From DASSLY01 sp035689185 (GTDB taxonomy: Bacteria; Actinomycetota; Actinomycetes; Actinomycetales; Dermatophilaceae): DNA of 5,811 nucleotides. Position numbers and translations under genes: made by a program. The stretch spans positions 1 to 5,811 of the forward strand of contig DASSLY010000127.1 of assembly GCA_035689185.1 (NCBI GenBank), written 5' to 3'. Shown here piece by piece: positions 1 through 5,811 of the stretch. The stretch's first letter is position 1. Every line of letters starts with the position of its first letter. Under the pieces are notes generated by a model. The model saw only the letters and a list, made by a program, of their open reading frames with translations, ran no database searches and was not told where the DNA came from.

Positions 1-1512
1 GTCCCCCACCTGGTGGCCGACGAGCTGGCCCGCCGGGGCGAGCCGGTGCGGCACCTGCTGTCCTGGGACGACTACGACCGGCTGCGCAAGGTGCCGGCGG
101 GGGTGGACCCCTCGTTCGCCCAGCACATCGGCCGGCCGCTGACCGCGGTCCCCGACCCCTGCGGAGAGCACGAGTCCTGGGCGGCCCACTTCAAGGCGCC
201 CTTCCGCGCGGCGCTGCACGACCTGGCGGTCGACGTGGTGGAAGTCAGCCAGACGCTGATGTACACCGGCGGGGCGTACTCCGCGCAGGTGGAGCACGCG
301 ATGGCGCACCGGGCCGACATCGACGCGGTGCTCGGCCGGTACCGGACCCGCAAGGCCGAGCCCGACGAGGCGGGTGAGGCGAGCGGGAGCGACTACTACC
401 CGTACAAGCCGTGGTGCGCGGTCTGCGGACGGGACACCACGACGGTCACTTCCTACGACCCGAGGACCACCCAGGTCGCCTACCGCTGCGACTGCGGTCA
501 CGTCCCGGACCCGCGCCCGGTCGCCGAGACCCCCGGCAAGCTGGTCTGGAAGGTCGACTGGCCGATGCGCTGGGCCTACGAGACGGTCGACTTCGAAGCC
601 GGCGGGGTGGACCACTCCTCCCCCGGCTCGTCGTTCACCGTCGGTTCTCATCTGGTCCGCGAGGTGTTCCGCGGCGAGCCGCCGACCTACCTCGGCTATT
701 CCTTCGTCGGCGTCAGCGGGCAGGCCAAGATGAGCGGCTCGGTCGGCGGCGCGCCCACGCCCACGGACGCGCTGGAGGTGCTCGAACCCGCGCTGCTGCG
801 CTGGCTGTACGCCCGGCGCAAGCCGAGCCAGGCCTTCACCATCGCCTTCGACCAGGAGATCAACCGCACGTATGACGAGTGGGACGCCCTCGGGCGCGCC
901 GTCGCCGCGGGGACGGCGGCCCAGCTGCCCGCGCTGGCGCGGGACCGGGCTGCGCGGACCGCGTCGCGGGCGTTGCGGCAGCCGGAGCGGCTGGTGCCGT
1001 TCCGGACGCTGGCCTCGCTGGCGGACGTCACCGGTGGTGACGAGGCGCAGATCCTGCGGATCCTGGGCGATCTGACGCCGCAGGACCCCATCCGGGAGCT
1101 GTGGCGGACCGAGCCCCGGCTGTCCTGCGCCCGCTCCTGGATGCTGCGCCACGTCCCGCCGGAGGAGCGCACCGAGGTGCGCTCCTCCCCTGACGACGAG
1201 CTGCTGTCTGCCCTTCGCCCCGCACAGCGGGAGGCGCTGGAACTGCTGGTCGGCGGGCTGGCAGATGACTGGTCTCTCGAGGGGCTGACCAACCTGCTCT
1301 ACGGCGTGCCGAAGCGGCAGCTGGGCCTACCGCTGGACGTGCAGCCGACCCCGGAGCTGAAGGCGGCCCAGCGGCAGTGGTTCGTCCTGCTCTACCGGCT
1401 GCTCGTGGGCCGCGACACCGGCCCTCGGCTGCCGACGCTGCTGCTGGCCCTGGGTCCGGACCGGGTGCGGCTGCTGCTCGGCGGCGGGCGCCCCCAGCCG
1501 GACGCCGCATGA
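1..1512 (+). CDS. lysS: Lysyl-tRNA synthetase, class I (archaeal type), N-terminus missing
   Basis: Charges tRNA-Lys with lysine using ATP, in the cytoplasm. The reading frame is open at base 1, so the GTG at 13 is probably internal; by comparison with archaeal homologues about 45 N-terminal residues, including the HIGH-like HxGN ATP-binding signature, lie upstream. Visible class I LysRS hallmarks, in order, are: a WDDYDRLRKVP block (about 64-99), the DPCGEHES segment (157-180), a cysteine cluster suited to zinc binding (CAVC at 415-426, CDCGH at 487-501), the KVDWPMRWAYETVDFEAGGVDH-like core (from 550), the KMSKS-type loop as KMSGS (727-741), LEPALLRWLYARRKP, and the C-terminal anticodon-binding region ending in LLVGRDTGPRLPTLL. 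It is unrelated in fold to the class II LysS/LysU of most bacteria. The 503 visible codons fit the family length. The symbol lysS is used loosely; lysK is also used for class I. The stop overlaps a possible ATG of the next gene. Family assignment is firm; whether it is the only LysRS of the cell cannot be seen. Confidence 0.93.
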   Translation, partial: VPHLVADELARRGEPVRHLLSWDDYDRLRKVPAGVDPSFAQHIGRPLTAVPDPCGEHESWAAHFKAPFRAALHDLAVDVVEVSQTLMYTGGAYSAQVEHAMAHRADIDAVLGRYRTRKAEPDEAGEASGSDYYPYKPWCAVCGRDTTTVTSYDPRTTQVAYRCDCGHVPDPRPVAETPGKLVWKVDWPMRWAYETVDFEAGGVDHSSPGSSFTVGSHLVREVFRGEPPTYLGYSFVGVSGQAKMSGSVGGAPTPTDALEVLEPALLRWLYARRKPSQAFTIAFDQEINRTYDEWDALGRAVAAGTAAQLPALARDRAARTASRALRQPERLVPFRTLASLADVTGGDEAQILRILGDLTPQDPIRELWRTEPRLSCARSWMLRHVPPEERTEVRSSPDDELLSALRPAQREALELLVGGLADDWSLEGLTNLLYGVPKRQLGLPLDVQPTPELKAAQRQWFVLLYRLLVGRDTGPRLPTLLLALGPDRVRLLLGGGRPQPDAA

Positions 1513-1571
1513 CCACCGAGTCGGCGCCCGACGGTCGCCCGCGGGTGGTTTCGCGGGGTCCGGATGGCGCG

Positions 1572-1577
1572 TACGGT
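1572..1577 (+). promoter_or_regulatory. Possible -10 element (TACGGT) for a leaderless MDMPI-family transcript
   Basis: TACGGT fits the actinobacterial -10 pattern TAnnnT. Six bases separate it from the GTG at 1584, which is the spacing expected if transcription begins at the start codon itself. No Shine-Dalgarno sequence is seen before this GTG. A -35 box is weak at best (TTTCGC at 1549-1554, 17-base spacer). This is inferred from sequence pattern only. Confidence 0.35.
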
Positions 1578-1583
1578 GCCCCC

Positions 1584-2213
1584 GTGGACCTCAGCGGGAT
1601 GATCGCCCAGGAGCGCCGCCGGGCGGCCGACCTCATCGAGCCGCTCACGCCCGACCAGCTGCGCACGCCGAGCCTGTGCTCCGAGTGGACCGTGCACGAC
1701 GTAGCCGGGCACCTGCTGATGCCGCTGGTGACACCGTTGATCCGGTTCGTGGCGGCCATGGTCACCAGCGGATTCGACTTCGACCGGGCCAACGTGCGGC
1801 TCACCGCGAAGGTGAGCTCCCTGCCGGCGCCGGAAATCGCCGCCGCGCTACGACAACGGGCCGGCCATCCGTTCCGGCCACCCGGCTCCGGCTACGAGGC
1901 GCCGCTGACCGACCTCGTCGTGCACCAGCAGGACATGCGCCGGCCCCTGGGCCTGGGCACCGACGTGGACCCGGACCACCTGCGCACCTGCCTGGACTAC
2001 GTCGCCAGCGGCAAGGCCAAGGCGGTGGCGTCGGCGCGCCGCGTCTCGGGGCTTCGCCTCCAGGCCACCGACCTCGACTGGTCCGCGGGCGACGGGGCGC
2101 TCGTGCGTGGCCCGGGCGAGGCGCTGCTGCTGGCGATGGCCGGCCGGTCGGTTGCGCTCGACGATCTCGACGGCGAAGGCGTCGCCGTGCTCCGTCAGCG
2201 GCCCACCGGTTAG
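1584..2213 (+). CDS. Maleylpyruvate isomerase family (MDMPI/DinB-fold) mycothiol-dependent enzyme
   Basis: A 209-residue protein resembling the actinobacterial mycothiol-dependent maleylpyruvate isomerase N-terminal domain family (DinB-like four-helix bundle). The start matches the family pattern: VDLSGMIAQERRRAADLIEPLTPDQLRTPSLCSEWTV-like, where an N-terminal helix precedes the 'slC..WtV.dv..Hl' motif. Likely metal ligands are H43 (in HDVAGHL), D110 and H114 (in TDLVVHQQDMRRPLG). The usual ligand at the D110 position is Glu in characterised MDMPI, so Asp here is a variation. The C-terminal block RGPGEALLLAMAGR (about 175-188) is typical of this subgroup. The real substrate is unknown; most family members are annotated by fold only, and the role may be a mycothiol-linked transfer or detoxification. 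The GTG at 1584 is preferred because the homology begins there and a -10-like TACGGT sits 6 bases upstream. The ATG at 1509, overlapping the LysRS stop as ATGA, would add 25 low-complexity residues (TESAPDGRPRV...) not expected in the family. Confidence 0.8.
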   Translation: MDLSGMIAQERRRAADLIEPLTPDQLRTPSLCSEWTVHDVAGHLLMPLVTPLIRFVAAMVTSGFDFDRANVRLTAKVSSLPAPEIAAALRQRAGHPFRPPGSGYEAPLTDLVVHQQDMRRPLGLGTDVDPDHLRTCLDYVASGKAKAVASARRVSGLRLQATDLDWSAGDGALVRGPGEALLLAMAGRSVALDDLDGEGVAVLRQRPTG

Positions 2214-2214
2214 G

Positions 2215-2237
2215 GCTGGGTTACGGCCGGTCCCAGC
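2215..2237. terminator. Short inverted repeat at the convergent gene ends, possible bidirectional terminator
   Basis: GCTGGG (2215-2220) and CCCAGC (2232-2237) can form a perfect 6-bp stem with an 11-base loop. The stem starts in the 7-base gap between the MDMPI-family stop (2211-2213) and the narI stop (2221-2223) and extends into the narI end. A second, competing pairing is ACCGG (2205-2209) with CCGGT (2227-2231). No T-run follows on either strand, so this is not a canonical intrinsic terminator. It is listed because the position, between two converging units, is where a terminator is needed. Confidence 0.3.
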
Positions 2238-2940
2238 GGCGCCCGCCGACGGGCTCGTCCCTGCTGCGGTAGACGATGTACGGCCTGGTCAGGTAGCCAA
2301 CCGGGGCTGAGAAGACGTGGACCAACCGGGTGAACGGCCACAGCGCGAAAAGGGCGAACGCGACCAGCGCATGCAGCTGGAAGCCCAGCGGCGCCGAGGC
2401 CATGAGGGCTGGGTCCGGGTTGAACGACAGCACTCCACGGAACCACAACGACACCGAGTCGCGGTAGTTGAATCGCTCGCCTGACACGCCGAGCCCGAGC
2501 AGGCTGGCGACGACGGTGTTCCACATGCCCAGCGCGATGGCCAGGCCGAGGAAGAGGTACATCGCCTTGTCCATGGGCGTGGTCGCGGAGAAGACCGGAC
2601 CGACGGTGCGCCGGCGGTAGATGAGGATCGCCATGCCGACCACGGTCATCAGGCCCGCAGCCAGGCCACCGATGATCGCCACCCAGTGGTAGAGCTCGGC
2701 GCCGATGCCGAGCGCCTCGGTCCACTCCTGCGGCACCAGGAGCCCGATGACGTGGCCGGCCACAACGCCGAGAAGGCCGAAGTGGAACAGGGGGCTGCCC
2801 AGCCGCAGCAGCCTGGACTCGTAGAGCTGGGAGCTGCGGGTGGTCCAGCCGAACTTGTCGTAGCGGTACCGCCACAGGTGCCCGAGCACGAACGTGGCAC
2901 CGCAGATGTAGGGCACGATCACCCACAGGAACACGGTCAT
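2221..2940 (-). CDS. narI: Respiratory nitrate reductase, gamma subunit (cytochrome b membrane anchor)
   Basis: Membrane subunit of the NarGHI nitrate reductase. It oxidises quinol (menaquinol in actinomycetes) through two b-type hemes, releasing protons outside and sending electrons inward to NarH. The 239 residues match the family's usual ~225-240. Five hydrophobic helices are visible at about 2-21, 50-70, 86-107, 127-149 and 186-209. Likely heme ligands are H53 and H63 on helix 2 and H190 and H208 on helix 5. Their spacings of 10 and 18 equal those of the E. coli ligands H56/H66 and H187/H205. The N-terminal WRYRYDKFGWTTRSSQLYE segment and FRGVLSFNPDPALM loop are also typical. The ATG overlaps the narJ stop by 4 bases (ATGA) and has a GGAG ribosome site 7 bases upstream. 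It is the last gene of the operon, ending 7 bases from the converging MDMPI-family gene. All expected features are intact. Confidence 0.96.
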   Translation of the reverse strand: MTVFLWVIVPYICGATFVLGHLWRYRYDKFGWTTRSSQLYESRLLRLGSPLFHFGLLGVVAGHVIGLLVPQEWTEALGIGAELYHWVAIIGGLAAGLMTVVGMAILIYRRRTVGPVFSATTPMDKAMYLFLGLAIALGMWNTVVASLLGLGVSGERFNYRDSVSLWFRGVLSFNPDPALMASAPLGFQLHALVAFALFALWPFTRLVHVFSAPVGYLTRPYIVYRSRDEPVGGRRWDRP

Positions 2941-3635
2941 CGGGGGGCTCCGACCGGGATGCGGTCGCCCAGGCTCACTCGTCGGTCGCTCATCCGCGGG
3001 TCAGCGGCGTACCCGTCGAGTCCGACCTCCTCCACCGGCGGCCCGTGGGCGACCAGCCGCTGGACCCGCAACACGTCGTCGCCGTCCAGCTCCGGCAGCG
3101 TGGAGCACAGCGCCACCAGCAGGTGCGCCCAGGGCGACCCCCGCTCCTCCAGCGCGATCCGCAGCACCTCCACGCTCGCCCGATAGTCGGCCAGGATGCG
3201 GGCTGCCGCCGCGGCGTCGGCGGTCGCACCGAACTCCAGCACGACGCACAGGTGGTCAGGCAGCTCCTGGGGGCCGAGCTCCAGGCCGGCCTGCCGGTAA
3301 GCCTGCTTCAACCGCAGCAGCGCCATTCCGCGGCGCCGGGTGTCGCCGTAGAAGAAGTAGGTCAGGTAAGGACAGCAGCGCCGGGCGTGGTCGAAGGTCT
3401 CGACATACCGCCGCTGGGCCGCGCCCAGTCCCAGGTCCTCCAGCGCCGCCACGAACGCCGTGATCGACGCCCCAGCCGTCGCAGGCAGCCCACCGAGGGA
3501 CCGGATCGCCGGCACGCGCTCGTACAACGCTGCCGACGGGTAGTCCAGCAGCAGCGACACCAGCTGCCACACGGCCAGCCGCTGCGGCTCGCTGACCGCC
3601 TCGCCGCGCCGGGTTCGCAGCATCACCCGGCTCAT
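2937..3635 (-). CDS. narJ: Nitrate reductase molybdenum cofactor assembly chaperone
   Basis: Cytoplasmic, system-specific chaperone of the TorD/NarJ family. It binds apo-NarG, helps molybdenum cofactor and Fe-S insertion, and delays membrane attachment until the enzyme is complete; it is not in the final complex. The 232 residues fit the family. The strongest signature is YVETFDHARRCCPYLTYFF followed by YGDTRRRGMALLRLKQAYR (about residues 77-113), then PDHLCVVLEF (126-135), both diagnostic of NarJ. The N-terminal VWQLVSLLLDYPS helix is also typical. The ATG overlaps the narH TGA as ATGA (3632-3635). No good Shine-Dalgarno is seen before it, so translation is probably coupled to narH. The Met at residue 5 is an alternative start. 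The C-terminal ~30 residues, rich in Arg, Asp and Gly, are less conserved. Confidence 0.95.
   Translation of the reverse strand: MSRVMLRTRRGEAVSEPQRLAVWQLVSLLLDYPSAALYERVPAIRSLGGLPATAGASITAFVAALEDLGLGAAQRRYVETFDHARRCCPYLTYFFYGDTRRRGMALLRLKQAYRQAGLELGPQELPDHLCVVLEFGATADAAAAARILADYRASVEVLRIALEERGSPWAHLLVALCSTLPELDGDDVLRVQRLVAHGPPVEEVGLDGYAADPRMSDRRVSLGDRIPVGAPR
2948..2951 (-). promoter_or_regulatory. Ribosome binding site of narI
   Basis: GGAG on the minus strand lies 7 bases before the narI ATG (2940-2938) and inside the end of narJ. It supports the overlapping ATGA start and suggests narI can both initiate on its own and be coupled to narJ translation. Confidence 0.6.
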
Positions 3636-5284
3636 CGGGCTTCGCCGTCCCGGTCGGGGAACAGCCCGTCAGGACTGCCCTTGCCGTCCCAGTTGAGCAG
3701 GTTGACCCGGCCGCGCTTGTCGCCGCCGCTGACCAGCCGGTCGGAGGTCTGGCGTTCCTTGAGCATCCGGAAGTTCTCCACCGCCACCGGAGTCAGCTCC
3801 CCGGACCCCTCGCCGAACACCCCGCTCGCCGGCTCCTCCGCGAAGTCGACCGGGCAGGTCGTGGCGAGCTCCTCCAGCCCGTGCGCCTGCTCGCGGTGCG
3901 CCATCGGGATCACGTACCGCTCGTCGTACTTGGCCAGGGCCAGCAGCCGGAACATCTCGACCATCGACTCGCCGTCCATGCCAACGCTGCCCGCGATCCG
4001 CTCGTCCGGCTCGCCGCCGAGGTTGATGTCCCGCATGAAGGACCGCATCGCGGCCAGCTTGCGGAGCACGTCGTTGACCGGGGCCACGTCACCGGCGGTG
4101 AACAGCCGGGCAAGGTACTCCACCGGGATGCGCAGCGTCTCGATCGCGGCGAACAGGTTGCCATGGTCCTCGGCGTCGAACCCGGTGTCGCGCACGACGT
4201 CGACCACCGGCGACAGCGGCGGGATGTACCAGACCATCGGCATGGTGCGGTACTCCGGGTGCAACGGCAGGGCCACCCGGTAGTCCTGGATCAGCCGCCG
4301 CACCGGCGACCGCTTCGCCGCCTCCACCCAGTCCGCCGGTATGCCGCCGCGTTCCGCCTCGCGCGCGACCTGCGGGTCGGACGGGTCGAGGAAGACCGCG
4401 CGCTGCGCGGCATACAAGTCGGTGTCGTTCTCGACCGACGCAGCGGCCAGCACCGCGTCGGCGTCGTAGAGCATCAACCCGATGTAGCGCAGCCGGCCCA
4501 CGCAGGTCTCGCTGCAGACCGTGGGGATCCCGGCCTCGACCCGCGGGTAGCAGAAGGTGCACTTCTCCGCCTTGCCGGTCTTGTGGTTGAAGTACACCTT
4601 CTTGTACGGGCAGCCGGACACGCACATCCGCCAGCCGCGGCAGCGGTCCTGGTCGACCAGGACGATGCCGTCCTCGCTGCGCTTGTAGATGGCGCCGCTG
4701 GGGCAGCTCGCGGCGCAGCTGGGGTTGAGGCAGTGCTCGCAGATGCGGGGCAGGTAGAACATGAACGTCTGCTCGAACTCCAGTCGCACCTTGTCCTCGA
4801 TGCCGCGGACCAGGACGTCCCGCGCGGCGTGCTCGAGGCTGCCGGCGAGGTTGTCGTCCCAGTTGGCCGACCAGGACACGGTCATCGGCTTCCCCGAGAT
4901 CAGCGAGTACGGGCGGGCGACCGGGAACTGCTGCTGTGCCGGAGAGCCGAGCAGCGTCTCGTAGTCATAGGTCCACGGTTCGTAGTAGTCCTGGATCGAG
5001 GGCAGCTTGGGGTTGGAGAAGATCGTCGCGAGCTTCTTCCACCGGCTGCCGGCGCGTAGCGTCAACCGGCCGCGGGCGGTGCGCGTCCACCCTCCCTGCC
5101 AGCGGTCCTGGTCCTCGTAGCCGCGCGGGTAGCCCAAGCCGGGCCGGGTCTCCACGTTGTTGAACCACACGTACTCGGTGCCGGCCCGGTTGGTCCAGGC
5201 CTGCTTGCAGGTGACCGAGCAGGTGTGGCAGCCGATGCACTTGTCGAGGTTCATCACCATCGCCAGCTGCGCCATGACTCTCAT
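3632..5284 (-). CDS. narH: Respiratory nitrate reductase, beta subunit (four Fe-S clusters)
   Basis: Electron-transfer subunit on the cytoplasmic face, carrying electrons from NarI hemes to NarG. The 550 residues are slightly longer than E. coli NarH (~512). Four cysteine groups are visible: CIGCHTCSVTC (C16, C19, C22, C26); CEHCLNPSCAASC (C182, C185, C190, C194); CRGWRMCVSGC (C215, C221, C225); and CTFC...CSETC (C242, C245, C257, C261). W218 stands where a fourth cysteine would be, the known NarH arrangement giving one [3Fe-4S] and three [4Fe-4S] clusters. Other family blocks include WFNNVETRPG, DYYEPWTYDYE, LPLHPEYRTMPMVWYIPPLSP and RIPVEYLARLFTAGD. The start MRVMAQLAMVMNLDKCIGC aligns with E. 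coli MKIRSQVGMVLNLDKCIGC, and a GAGGT ribosome site is present, so the ATG at 5284 is secure. It follows narG after 7 bases and overlaps narJ by 4. Confidence 0.98.
   Translation of the reverse strand: MRVMAQLAMVMNLDKCIGCHTCSVTCKQAWTNRAGTEYVWFNNVETRPGLGYPRGYEDQDRWQGGWTRTARGRLTLRAGSRWKKLATIFSNPKLPSIQDYYEPWTYDYETLLGSPAQQQFPVARPYSLISGKPMTVSWSANWDDNLAGSLEHAARDVLVRGIEDKVRLEFEQTFMFYLPRICEHCLNPSCAASCPSGAIYKRSEDGIVLVDQDRCRGWRMCVSGCPYKKVYFNHKTGKAEKCTFCYPRVEAGIPTVCSETCVGRLRYIGLMLYDADAVLAAASVENDTDLYAAQRAVFLDPSDPQVAREAERGGIPADWVEAAKRSPVRRLIQDYRVALPLHPEYRTMPMVWYIPPLSPVVDVVRDTGFDAEDHGNLFAAIETLRIPVEYLARLFTAGDVAPVNDVLRKLAAMRSFMRDINLGGEPDERIAGSVGMDGESMVEMFRLLALAKYDERYVIPMAHREQAHGLEELATTCPVDFAEEPASGVFGEGSGELTPVAVENFRMLKERQTSDRLVSGGDKRGRVNLLNWDGKGSPDGLFPDRDGEAR
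4646..4663. repeat. Perfect 18-bp palindrome inside narH
   Basis: The two 9-base halves GTCCTGGTC and GACCAGGAC are exact reverse complements with no spacer. On the minus strand the six codons read V-L-V-D-Q-D, part of the conserved (I)VLVDQDRC region just before the third cysteine group. The symmetry is most simply explained by conserved residues written in preferred G/C-ending codons. No regulatory role is claimed. Confidence 0.9.
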
Positions 5285-5288
5285 TGCG

Positions 5289-5293
5289 ACCTC
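5289..5293 (-). promoter_or_regulatory. Ribosome binding site of narH, overlapping the narG stop
   Basis: GAGGT on the minus strand is 4 bases from the narH ATG (5284-5282) and shares bases with the narG TGA stop (5294-5292). The overlap suggests ribosomes finishing narG can re-initiate on narH, keeping the two subunits in balance. Confidence 0.65.
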
Positions 5294-5811
5294 AGTACTC
5301 GACTCGTTGGGACCGGCGGCGGATGACCGTGACCTCGTCGCGCTGGTTGCCCGTCGGTCCGAGGTAGTTGAAGGCGAAGGACAGCTGGGCGTAGCCGCCG
5401 ATGAGGTGGCTGGGCTTGACCAGGATCCGGGTGAGCGAATTGTGGATGCCGCCCCGACGGCCGTTGGTCTCGGTGCGCGGCACGTCGATCAGCCGGTCCT
5501 GCGCGTGGTGCATGTACACCGTGCCCTCCGGCATCCGGTGGCTGACCACGGCGCGGGCCACCACTACCCCGTTCCGGTTCACCGCCTCGACCCAGTCGTT
5601 GTCCTTGATGCCAACCTTGGCGGCGTCGACGTCGGAGATCCAGATGGACTGGCCGCCGCGCGAGAGCGACAGCATGAACAGGTTGTCCTGGTACTCCGAG
5701 TGGATCGACCACTTGTTGTGGGGAGTGAGGTACCGCACCGTCACCCCGAGCTGCGTCACCTCGCCGATCGCCGGCTCGCCGAACAGGGCCGTCATGTCCA
5801 ACGGCGGCTTG
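5292..5811 (-). CDS. narG: Respiratory nitrate reductase, alpha (molybdopterin) subunit, C-terminal part only
   Basis: Catalytic subunit reducing nitrate to nitrite at a Mo-bisMGD centre in the cytoplasm. Only about 172 C-terminal codons of an expected ~1,200-1,250 are inside the window; the frame is open through base 5811 (on the minus strand the first complete codons read K-P-P-L-D-M). The visible part is the molybdopterin dinucleotide-binding domain: LTPHNKWSIHSEYQDNLFML, SRGGQSIWIS, the DNDWVEAVNRNGVVVARAVVSHRMPEGTVYMHHAQ-like strand region, RGGIHNSLTRI, KPSHLIGGYAQLSFAFNY and the NQRDEVTVIRR end, all closely matching NarG of E. coli and actinobacteria. The catalytic Asp ligand of Mo and the N-terminal Fe-S cluster cannot be checked because they lie outside. 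The Leu and Met codons near 5801 and 5795 are internal, not starts. First visible gene of the narGHJI operon; its promoter is off the window. Confidence 0.96.
   Translation of the reverse strand, partial: KPPLDMTALFGEPAIGEVTQLGVTVRYLTPHNKWSIHSEYQDNLFMLSLSRGGQSIWISDVDAAKVGIKDNDWVEAVNRNGVVVARAVVSHRMPEGTVYMHHAQDRLIDVPRTETNGRRGGIHNSLTRILVKPSHLIGGYAQLSFAFNYLGPTGNQRDEVTVIRRRSQRVEY

Noticed and set aside
1377..1508. Longer N-terminus for the MDMPI-family gene starting inside the LysRS gene
   Set aside because: The extra residues are a frame-shifted reading of conserved LysRS C-terminal sequence, with a Pro/Ala/Gly-rich composition unrelated to the family.
1028..1804. Minus-strand open frame (258 codons) across the LysRS/MDMPI junction
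   Set aside because: The translation is Arg/Ala/Pro/Ser-rich without motifs and overlaps two plus-strand genes supported by family similarity.
2686..3186. Plus-strand open frame (166 codons) opposite narI and narJ
   Set aside because: It is antisense to membrane and chaperone genes with clear homology and shows no domain or ribosome site.
3045..4283. Long plus-strand open frame (412 codons) opposite narJ and narH
   Set aside because: It runs antisense to two clearly homologous genes, its translation is low-complexity (rich in R, Q, S, P) and matches no family I know. Such frames are expected in high-GC coding DNA.
3881..5059. Long plus-strand open frame (392 codons) opposite narH
   Set aside because: It is a shadow of narH codon bias, rich in R, V, H, D and L repeats with no recognisable domain, and conflicts with a gene whose ligands are all conserved.
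5793..5801. TTG or ATG start for a short separate gene at the minus-strand edge
   Set aside because: The frame stays open to base 5811 and the protein is the C-terminal domain of NarG, so these codons are internal.

Overview
The window is high-GC DNA with strong G/C third-position bias and tightly packed genes. It most likely comes from the chromosome of an actinomycete (Actinomycetota). Three things support this: the base composition, a mycothiol-dependent (MDMPI/DinB-fold) enzyme, and a class I (archaeal-type) lysyl-tRNA synthetase of the kind carried by a number of actinobacteria. The genus cannot be told from the sequence.

Layout. Positions 1-1512 (+) hold most of a class I lysyl-tRNA synthetase whose N-terminus lies upstream of the window. 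It is followed by an MDMPI-family protein (+; preferred start 1584, alternative 1509, stop 2213). After a gap of only 7 bases, a converging operon on the minus strand fills the rest: narI (2940-2221), narJ (3635-2937), narH (5284-3632) and the last ~170 codons of narG (5811-5292). In transcription order this is narG-narH-narJ-narI, the classical membrane-bound respiratory nitrate reductase.

How the genes work together. NarI is the di-heme b membrane subunit that oxidises (mena)quinol. NarH passes the electrons through four Fe-S clusters to the molybdenum (Mo-bisMGD) subunit NarG, where nitrate is reduced to nitrite in the cytoplasm. NarJ is the assembly chaperone and not part of the final enzyme. 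The nar genes are physically coupled: a 7-base gap between narG and narH with the Shine-Dalgarno overlapping the narG stop, then 4-base ATGA overlaps at narH/narJ and narJ/narI. Heme and Fe-S ligands appear intact, so the operon looks functional. The lysyl-tRNA synthetase and the MDMPI-like gene have no evident link to nitrate respiration.

There is no intergenic stretch over 75 bases. I see no tRNA or rRNA gene, CRISPR array, insertion sequence or prophage gene. The window looks like ordinary chromosome and I do not find a convincing undescribed system. The points most worth a second look are the class I LysRS, the likely leaderless start of the MDMPI gene, and the very compact tail-to-tail junction with a small hairpin.
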